In this document: positions 58,458-64,000 of the stretch, one piece after another
Position numbering within the stretch: the first letter of the stretch is position 1
Layout: the number at the start of each line of letters is the position of its first letter
From: an uncultured Eggerthellaceae bacterium
GTDB taxonomy: Bacteria > Actinomycetota > Coriobacteriia > Coriobacteriales > Eggerthellaceae
NCBI GenBank assembly: GCA_910589135.1
Contig: CAJUSL010000001.1
Coordinates: 77,675 to 141,674 of the forward strand
Length of the DNA stretch: 64,000 nucleotides
Reading direction: 5' to 3'
Notes under the pieces: model-generated
Seen by the model: only the letters and a program-made list of their open reading frames with translations
What the model was told of the DNA's origin: nothing
The model's database searches: none
Position numbers and translations under genes: made by a program

Positions 58458-60800
58458 ATGCGCAGCTGCATAGCGAAGGGCACAAGCGCCGCCCTGACGC
58501 GAGGACTTCACGCGGCGGGAAGGCCCGCGGGCAACTTCCCCGGCAAGATGGCCCTCTACATCGACCCGCATCTGATTGCAGGGCTGCGGGGGAAGCTTCG
58601 CGAAGGCTCCGTCGTGGTGGTGGGCACCAACGGCAAGACCACCGTGACCAACCTGCTTGCCGACGTCGTGGAGGCGTCCGGGCGCAGCGTGCTGTGCAAC
58701 CGCACGGGCGCGAACCTTGACAGCGGCATCGCGTCGGCGCTTTTGCAGGGCAAGCCTTCCGACTGGGGCGTTCTGGAATGCGACGAGCTGTGGCTCGCCA
58801 AGGTGCTTCCCGACCTGCGTGCGAGCTACGTGCTGCTGTTGAACCTGTTCCGCGACCAGCTCGACCGCTGCGGCGAGATCGACCGCATCCAGGACTCCAT
58901 CGTCTCGGCGCTGCAGTCGTCGCCCGAAACCGCACTTATATACAACGCCGACGACCCGCTGTGTGCGTTCATCGCCAGCCGCGTGCAGGCCGAGCGCGAC
59001 CAACAGATTACGTCCGGGCAGGACGTGTGTGCCTTTCGCAGCGTGGCGTTCGGTGTGTCGGAATCGATGAATCTGGCGCAGAACGCCGTGGCCGACGCGA
59101 CGATGTGCCAGGCGTGCTCGCATATGTTTCGCTACGAGTATCGCCAGTATGGACAGCTGGGCGCGTACCGCTGCCCGCATTGCGGGTTCGCGCGGCCGGC
59201 GCTCGACTTCGTGGCCAGCGACGTGCGGTTCGCCGCCGACGGGCTGTCGTTCGAAGTGCAGCGCGAGGGGGGCCAGCCGGAGCTGCTGCACACGAAGCTG
59301 GCGGGGTCGTACATGGTGTACAACCTGCTGGCGGTGTACGCGGCGGCGTCGACGGTCGGCTGTTCGGCCGAAGACGCCCAGCGCGCGATGGATGCGTTCG
59401 ACCCCAAGAACGGGCGCCTGCAGGAATACGTCGTCGACGGGCGGCGCACGCTTCTGAACCTGGCGAAGAACCCCACCGGCTTCAACCAGAACCTGCGCAT
59501 TGTCGCGGAAGGCGAGGGCCCGCGCGGCGTCGCCTTCTTCATCAACGACCAGGTCGTGGACGGGCGCGACATTTCATGGATTTGGGACATCGACTTCGAG
59601 GAACTGGTGTCGCAGCCGGGTCTCGTCGTGTTCGCGGGCGGTTCGCGCCGCAACGACTTGCAGGTGCGCCTCAAGTATGCCGGCGTGAAGGCCCAGCTGG
59701 TCGACGGCATCGAGGACGTGTTCGCGGCGCTGGCGAAGCTGGGCGGGCAGGACGGGGGCGCGGGCGCTGCGCGTGCAGGCGCGGGTGCCGAGGACTCATT
59801 CCCGGCGGATGCGCCTGTGTACGCCATTGCCAACTATTCGGCGTTGCCGCCCGTGAAGGCCAAGCTCGACGCCATGGCGACGGGCGAAGGCGCCCTCGGC
59901 GAGGGTGGCCTCGTTGCGGCTCGTGGCGGTGTCGCCACAGCCGATGCTGCCGGCGTCGAGGCCGGCGTTGGTGCAGAAGCCGCTGCCGGCAAGCAGCACG
60001 CCGACGCGGACGTGCGACAGGACGTCGCGCAGCCGGCGGAGGGAGCCACGCCGGTGGTGATCGCGCACATCCTTCCCGACCTGCTCAACCTGTATGGCGA
60101 CGGCGGAAACGTGCGCATTCTCGAGCAGCGGCTGCGTTGGCGCGGCATCCCGGTGGAGGTGCGCAAGCTTCAGTACGGCGACCCCATTCGCTTCGACGAC
60201 GTCGACCTGGTTCTTCTGGGCGGCGGTCCCGATCGCGAGCAAAAGCTTGCGTCGGAGGAGCTGAAGGCAGTGCGCGACGAGTTCGCGGCCTACATCGAGG
60301 ACGGCGGCCCGCTGCTGGCGATCTGCGGTGGCTATCAGATTCTAGGCAACACCTGGCTGCTGGGTGACGACGAGGTGCCCGGCCTTGGCATCGTCGACAT
60401 CGAGACGCGGCGCCCGGGAACGTCTGCCGACCGTTTGGTGGACAACGTCGCCCTGAAGTCGCCTATCGCCGACGCGCCCGTGATTGGCTACGAGAACCAC
60501 GCCGGCCGCACGTACCTGGGCGATGGCGTCGAGCCGTTCGGCGCCGTGGTCAGCCGCGTGGGCAAGGGCAACAACGGCGAGGATGGAACGCATGCCGACG
60601 GAGTGCTTGCCGGCAACGTGCTGGGCACGTATCTGCACGGCACGCTGCTTGCCAAGAACCCCGACGTGGCGGACTGGCTTCTGAGGAAGGCCCTCGATCG
60701 CCACGCGGTCAGAACCGGCGAGGACGCGCAGGTTCTTGACGCGCTTGACGATTCCGAAGAGCTTGCTGCGAATGCCTTCATGGCGAAGAAGCTTCTGTAG
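58458..60800 (+). CDS. murT-gatD: fused MurT-GatD: lipid II isoglutaminyl synthase
   Basis: A 780-residue protein joining two partners that are normally separate genes. MurT (about 30-450) has GTNGKTTVTNLLADVVEASG (ATP loop at 56-62), the central Cys4 zinc ribbon CQACSHMF...YRCPHCG and a C-terminal Mur ligase domain (KNPTGFNQNLRIV). An Ala/Gly-rich linker of about 90 residues follows. GatD (about 545-780) is a class I glutamine amidotransferase with catalytic Cys in LLAICGGYQILGN and His in VLGTYLHGTLLAKNPD. Together they amidate D-isoglutamate of lipid II to D-isoglutamine. The start at 58458 has no clear ribosome site; the frame is open upstream, and an ATG nearer MALYIDPHLI is another option. 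Confidence 0.92.
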   Translation: MRSCIAKGTSAALTRGLHAAGRPAGNFPGKMALYIDPHLIAGLRGKLREGSVVVVGTNGKTTVTNLLADVVEASGRSVLCNRTGANLDSGIASALLQGKPSDWGVLECDELWLAKVLPDLRASYVLLLNLFRDQLDRCGEIDRIQDSIVSALQSSPETALIYNADDPLCAFIASRVQAERDQQITSGQDVCAFRSVAFGVSESMNLAQNAVADATMCQACSHMFRYEYRQYGQLGAYRCPHCGFARPALDFVASDVRFAADGLSFEVQREGGQPELLHTKLAGSYMVYNLLAVYAAASTVGCSAEDAQRAMDAFDPKNGRLQEYVVDGRRTLLNLAKNPTGFNQNLRIVAEGEGPRGVAFFINDQVVDGRDISWIWDIDFEELVSQPGLVVFAGGSRRNDLQVRLKYAGVKAQLVDGIEDVFAALAKLGGQDGGAGAARAGAGAEDSFPADAPVYAIANYSALPPVKAKLDAMATGEGALGEGGLVAARGGVATADAAGVEAGVGAEAAAGKQHADADVRQDVAQPAEGATPVVIAHILPDLLNLYGDGGNVRILEQRLRWRGIPVEVRKLQYGDPIRFDDVDLVLLGGGPDREQKLASEELKAVRDEFAAYIEDGGPLLAICGGYQILGNTWLLGDDEVPGLGIVDIETRRPGTSADRLVDNVALKSPIADAPVIGYENHAGRTYLGDGVEPFGAVVSRVGKGNNGEDGTHADGVLAGNVLGTYLHGTLLAKNPDVADWLLRKALDRHAVRTGEDAQVLDALDDSEELAANAFMAKKLL

Positions 60801-60811
60801 CACGGGCGATT

Positions 60812-60863
60812 GCTATATATAGTCTGCATGATAGCTATATATAGGCTGAATGCTACATATATG
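60812..60863 (+). repeat. AT-rich tandem elements upstream of rlmH
   Basis: GCTATATATAG occurs at 60812-60822 and 60834-60844 (22 bp apart), followed by GCTACATATATG at 60852-60863. A further GCTACATATAAGC lies at 60937-60949 inside the first rlmH codons. AT-rich runs are rare in this GC-rich window, so it is probably a promoter or binding region. Confidence 0.6.
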
Positions 60864-60933
60864 ATGCTACAAACAGTCTGCATTGAGTCAATATGCTGTA
60901 CATAAGCTGCAATTCGAGAGGGAAAAGCAAAGA

Positions 60934-61407
60934 ATGCTACATATAAGCGTCATAGCGGTGGGAAAGCTGAAGGAGAAGTTCTGGGCGCAAGCCTGCGACG
61001 AGTACCTGAAGCGGCTGCGTCCGTATGCGGCGGTTGACGTGCGCGAACTGCCCGACATCGACCCCGCCAAGGCCGGCGGAGAGGCGAAGGCGGTGCGGCA
61101 GGAAAGCGATGCCGTCCTGGCCGCCATTCCCGAGGGCTCGGTGGCGTTTCTGCTAGATATATGCGGCAAGCTGGTGACGAGCGAAGACATTGCGCAGGCG
61201 ATCGACGACTGCTCGCTGAGTGGAAGCAGCCGCCTGTGCTTCATCGTGGGCGGCTCATGCGGCGTGGACGAGCGCGTGCGCGCGAAGGTGCAGCGGCGCA
61301 TCTCGCTCGGACGCATAACGCTGCCCCACAACCTTGCCCGCGTCGTGCTCCTCGAGCAGCTGTACCGCGCCTTCAAGATCTCGCGCAACGAGCCGTACCA
61401 TAAATAG
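60934..61407 (+). CDS. rlmH: 23S rRNA (pseudouridine1915-N3)-methyltransferase
   Basis: A 157-residue SPOUT methyltransferase that methylates pseudouridine 1915 in helix 69 of 23S rRNA. The family ends are present: MLHISVIAVGKLKEKFWAQA at the N-terminus and the C-terminal knot LPHNLARVVLLEQLYRAFKI followed by SRNEPYHK. The SAM site is FIVGGSCGVDERVRAKVQ. The start at 60934 gives the family length; GAGAGGGA lies about 11 bases upstream. A longer reading from 60883 would add 17 residues with no family match. Confidence 0.96.
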   Translation: MLHISVIAVGKLKEKFWAQACDEYLKRLRPYAAVDVRELPDIDPAKAGGEAKAVRQESDAVLAAIPEGSVAFLLDICGKLVTSEDIAQAIDDCSLSGSSRLCFIVGGSCGVDERVRAKVQRRISLGRITLPHNLARVVLLEQLYRAFKISRNEPYHK

Positions 61408-61421
61408 CGCGCCGGGGGACG

Positions 61422-62207
61422 CTATAGCGCAAGCTCCAGCCCCACGGGGCAGTGGTCGCTTCCGAACACTTCGTCGTATATCCAGGCGCCTTCGATCTTG
61501 TCGGCCAGCTGCTCGCTGACGAAGAAGTAGTCCAGCCGCCATCCTGCGTTCGTCTTCCGCGCGTTGAACTTGTAGCTCCACCAGCTGTACTTTCCTTCTG
61601 CATCGGGATGCAGATAGCGGAAGGTGTCCACGAACCCGGCGTCGACGAGCTGCTCGATCTTGCCGCGCTCCTCGTCGGAGAACCCCGACGCGCCACGGTT
61701 GCGGTCGGGGTTCTTCAGGTCTATGTCGTGCCGCGCCACGTTGAAGTCGCCGCAGATCACGACCGGCTTGGGGGAGCGCGCCGAGCCGTCGGGCATGGTG
61801 CCCTCTTCCAGCCCCTTGCAAAAGTCGCGGAACGCGTCGTCCCACTGCATGCGGTGGTCGATGCGCGCAAGCTCGGCCTGCGAATTCGGCGTGTACACGT
61901 CCACCATCCAGAACTGCTCGAACTCGAGCGCCAGCAGGCGTCCTTCCGCGTCCAGGTATTCGTCGCCCAGCCCGCGCAACACGCACAGCGGCTTATCCTT
62001 GCAGAACACGGCGGTGCCCGAATAGCCCTTCTTCTCGGCGGCGCTGAAGAACTGATGGTACCCCGGCAGGTCGAGTTCCACCTGGTCGGGCTGGCACTTC
62101 GTCTCCTGTAGCGCGAACACGTCGGCCCCGAACTGGTCGAACACCTCGTAGAAGTTCTTCTTGAGCACGGCCCGCAGGCCGTTGACGTTCCAGGACACGA
62201 ACCTCAT
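61422..62207 (-). CDS. xth: exodeoxyribonuclease III
   Basis: A 261-residue AP endonuclease/3'-5' exonuclease of the XthA family. It begins MRFVSWNVNGLRAVLKKNFY; Glu35 in FALQETKCQPDQ binds the metal. VVICGDFNVARHDIDL holds the Asp-Asn pair, and VFGSDHCPVGLEL the final Asp-His. The ATG follows AAGGAG by five bases. It is convergent with rlmH, with 14 bases between stops. It acts in base excision repair and could process sites made by the glycosylase at 50407, though they are not linked. Confidence 0.96.
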   Translation of the reverse strand: MRFVSWNVNGLRAVLKKNFYEVFDQFGADVFALQETKCQPDQVELDLPGYHQFFSAAEKKGYSGTAVFCKDKPLCVLRGLGDEYLDAEGRLLALEFEQFWMVDVYTPNSQAELARIDHRMQWDDAFRDFCKGLEEGTMPDGSARSPKPVVICGDFNVARHDIDLKNPDRNRGASGFSDEERGKIEQLVDAGFVDTFRYLHPDAEGKYSWWSYKFNARKTNAGWRLDYFFVSEQLADKIEGAWIYDEVFGSDHCPVGLELAL

Positions 62208-62244
62208 CGGGGCTCCTTTTCGCTTGCCTTCGCGTGTGTCGGGA

Positions 62245-62263
62245 TGTGTCGAAAGCGAACGCC
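62245..62263. repeat. 19-bp repeat shared with the 54 kb palindrome
   Basis: TGTGTCGAAAGCGAACGCC matches 54174-54192 exactly. Here it lies alone in the gap between divergent xth and the CoA-ligase gene, next to a partial direct copy (GTGTGTCGGGATGTGTCG). Confidence 0.65.
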
Positions 62264-62343
62264 TCTCGACGCATTCTTAGATATATCATAGAACGGCATG
62301 GTCCGCGCCATGCGGCGCACGCATCCGTCGAAAGGAACCCTTC

Positions 62344-63585
62344 ATGCAGATGAAGCCCGAACAGCTGGAGCTCATACGCGAGCAGCTGCAAACGATAAAG
62401 GACCGTTCCCCGTTCTACGCGAAGAAGTTCGAGGGAATCGACGTGGCGGACGTCGCATCGCAGGCCGATTTCGAGAAGCTACCGTTCTCCGAGAAGGACG
62501 ACCTGCGCTCGGTCTACCCGCTGGGGCTGCAGGCCGTGCCGGATGCGGAGGTCGTGCGCATTCACTCGTCTTCCGGCACGACGGGCACGCCGGTCATCAT
62601 CCCCTACACGTCGCAGGACGTCACCGACTGGGCCGTGCAGTTCGCGCGTTGCTTCGAGATCGCCGGCGTGGGCGTGCTCGACCGCGTGCAAATCACGCCG
62701 GGCTATGGCCTGTGGACCGCCGGCATCGGCTTCCAGGCGGGGTGCGAGCGCCTGGGCGCGATGGCCATTCCCATGGGGCCGGGCAACACCGAGAAGCAGC
62801 TGCGCATGATGCAGGACCTGAAGTCCACCGTGCTGTGCGCCACCAGCAGCTATGCCCTTTTGCTTGCGGAAGAGATCGAGGCGCGCGGGCTGCGCGACAA
62901 GCTGCATCTGCGCCGCGGCGTCATCGGCAGCGAGCGCTGGGGCGAGAAGATGCGCAACCGCATCCAAGACGAGCTGGGTATCGAGATCTACGACATCTAC
63001 GGGCTGACCGAGATCTACGGCCCCGGCATCGGCATCAGCTGCGACGCGCATTGCGGCATGCATGTCTTCGAGGACTTCTGCTACATCGAGGTGGTCGACC
63101 CGAACACGGGCGAGCCGCTTCCCGACGGCGAGGTGGGCGAGCTTGTCATCACCACGCTGCGCAAGCAGGGCGCGCCGCTGATCCGTTACCGCACGCACGA
63201 CCTGACGCGCATCCTGCCGGGCGACTGCACGTGCGCATGCGGCGAGAGGCATCCCCGCATCGACACGTTGGTGGGGCGCACCGACGACCTGTTCAAGGTG
63301 AAGGGCTGCAACATCTTTCCCGCGCAGGTGGAGGAAGTGATTGCCATCACCGACGGCACCAGCAGCGAGTACCAGGTGATGATCGACCACGTGGACGGCC
63401 ACGACGAGATGACCATCCTGTTCGAGACGCCGCTTGTGGGGGACGGGCGCGAGAAGGCCGAGCTGGAGCTGGCGACCATCTTCAAGGCGAAGTGCGGCTG
63501 CACGCCTATCGCGAAGGCCGTTCCCATGGGCGAGCTTCCCCGCAGCGAGAAGAAGACCAAGCGCATCTTCGACAGCCGCTACTAA
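62344..63585 (+). CDS. phenylacetate-CoA ligase family enzyme (PaaK-like)
   Basis: A 413-residue adenylate-forming enzyme. The P-loop is SSSGTTGTPVIIPYTSQD at 75-92; other motifs are IYDIYGLTEIYGPGIGISCD, LIRYRTHDLTRIL and VGRTDDLFKVKGCNIFPAQV. The C-terminal Lys lies in ELPRSEKKTKRIFDSRY. A CTCACGERHPR segment resembles the zinc-binding loop of PaaK homologues. It would activate an aryl or other organic acid to its CoA ester with ATP; in anaerobic gut actinobacteria the true acid is often unknown. AAAGGAA precedes the ATG. It is a single gene and no phenylacetate pathway is seen nearby. Confidence 0.9.
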   Translation: MQMKPEQLELIREQLQTIKDRSPFYAKKFEGIDVADVASQADFEKLPFSEKDDLRSVYPLGLQAVPDAEVVRIHSSSGTTGTPVIIPYTSQDVTDWAVQFARCFEIAGVGVLDRVQITPGYGLWTAGIGFQAGCERLGAMAIPMGPGNTEKQLRMMQDLKSTVLCATSSYALLLAEEIEARGLRDKLHLRRGVIGSERWGEKMRNRIQDELGIEIYDIYGLTEIYGPGIGISCDAHCGMHVFEDFCYIEVVDPNTGEPLPDGEVGELVITTLRKQGAPLIRYRTHDLTRILPGDCTCACGERHPRIDTLVGRTDDLFKVKGCNIFPAQVEEVIAITDGTSSEYQVMIDHVDGHDEMTILFETPLVGDGREKAELELATIFKAKCGCTPIAKAVPMGELPRSEKKTKRIFDSRY

Positions 63586-63709
63586 GCAAGGAGTTGCCCG
63601 AGGACGTCCGGCCTGCAGGGCGAAAACGAACGCCCCCTGGCACGCCCTCGCTGTCACGCGAGGTCGTCGTTTGATGGGTGCCGGGTGACGATGGAGCGCA
63701 TCAAATGGC

Positions 63710-63793
63710 GCAATTTTTGTCCATCGCGACGCCGATTTTTGGCATCGGCGTGCAATCAGTGCAATTAAGTGCAATTAGGACGTTCCAAATTGC
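63710..63793. repeat. cluster of dispersed repeat modules
   Basis: GCAATTTTTGTCCAT and TTTTTGGCATCG (63710-63747) match the element at 3545-3592 (reverse strand) in order and spacing. Next come three GTGCAATYA units from 63750, 63759 and 63769, then GGACGTTCCAAATTGC at 63778-63793, identical to 36126-36141. The 63586-63989 gap holds no other gene. Confidence 0.7.
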
Positions 63794-63870
63794 ACGCCGA
63801 CGGTAGAAGACGCGGCTCTTCGTCTTTGCGTGGCAGGTCCTTCGTCTCCGTTGCCATCGCGTGCCATTCG

Positions 63871-63940
63871 ATGCGTTCCGATGACGTCCGATGACGCCTG
63901 ATGGCACCTAATGGCACCCGACGTGACCCTTTGGCACCAG
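63871..63940 (+). repeat. seven degenerate 10-bp tandem units
   Basis: Seven units in exact 10-bp phase: ATGCGTTCCG, ATGACGTCCG, ATGACGCCTG, ATGGCACCTA, ATGGCACCCG, ACGTGACCCT and TTGGCACCAG. The helical phase places all units on one face of DNA, 50-120 bp before the ATG at 63990. Confidence 0.6.
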
Positions 63941-63989
63941 ACAGCCGGCGAGGAGATTTCTGGCGCGGGCAGGTCGTACTATCGAGCGC

Positions 63990-64000
63990 ATGGACGACAA
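63990..64000 (+). CDS. first codons of a gene cut by the right window edge
   Basis: ATGGACGACAA begins at 63990, seven bases after a TACTAT -10 (63977-63982) and without a Shine-Dalgarno sequence, the leaderless layout seen elsewhere in this window. Only three codons are visible, so the call rests on the promoter geometry alone. Confidence 0.3.

Noticed and set aside
57018..59291. Long minus-strand frame opposite fhaA and murT
   Set aside because: It crosses two well-supported plus-strand genes and their intergenic gap and has no domain or ribosome site.

Overview
The window is GC-rich, densely coded DNA that looks like a chromosome segment of a gut actinobacterium of class Coriobacteriia, most likely family Eggerthellaceae. 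The reasons are: three cassettes of a molybdopterin enzyme, a ferredoxin and an MFS transporter; a LuxR regulator with a polytopic membrane N-terminus; an FhaA-type DUF3662-FHA protein; and a MurT-GatD protein. This placement is inference from gene content; no rRNA or species marker is present.

Layout. 1-3.4 kb: a truncated membrane sensor, a DUF4190-like membrane protein and an arylamine N-acetyltransferase. 3.9-9.8 kb: a glycogen synthesis operon, with branching enzyme and ADP-glucose pyrophosphorylase fused in one frame, then glgD and glgA. 9.8-16.7 kb: respiratory cassette A (MFS, LuxR, then divergent molybdoenzyme, ferredoxin and a second MFS). 17.4-23.8 kb: a zinc-ribbon protein, glycogen phosphorylase and a GH13-GH77 fusion for glycogen breakdown. 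23.9-29.9 kb: cassette B, divergent from a protein with a broken Fic motif and a C-terminal winged helix. 30.2-36.1 kb: a two-component system, a structured RNA, a 48-residue membrane protein, TrkH, an OB-fold-like membrane protein and RsgA. 36.2-41.7 kb: small membrane protein, pyridoxal-type kinase, SerS, a disordered membrane protein, a cyanophycin-synthetase-N-domain-like protein and an XRE membrane regulator. 41.9-43.4 kb: tRNA-Thr(CGT) and a complete IS1249-like element with 8-bp target duplication. 43.5-50.3 kb: a VanZ-RDD protein, then LysR-controlled cassette C. 50.4-56.9 kb: a deoxyinosine-glycosylase-like protein, TetR, two tandem DUF262 proteins, a C1 peptidase and UspA. 57-64 kb: FhaA, MurT-GatD fusion, RlmH, exonuclease III, a phenylacetate-CoA ligase family enzyme and the first codons of another gene.

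How the parts fit. The glycogen loci form a full synthesis and breakdown cycle. The three molybdoenzyme cassettes share one plan (cytoplasmic bis-MGD oxidoreductase without an export signal, ferredoxin-type partner, MFS carrier), but each sits beside a different regulator class. This fits inducible use of different small-molecule electron acceptors or substrates. Enzymes A and C are clear paralogues; B belongs to a different branch. Substrates cannot be read from sequence.

Outside the genes, several promoters place a -10 hexamer only 6-10 bases before the ATG, which suggests leaderless mRNAs. Dispersed repeats with ATGCCAAAAA-like ends occur singly or as inverted pairs about 120 bp apart. A palindrome of about 150 bp fills one convergent gap. 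A three-hairpin RNA ending in an intrinsic terminator lies before the potassium transporter genes.
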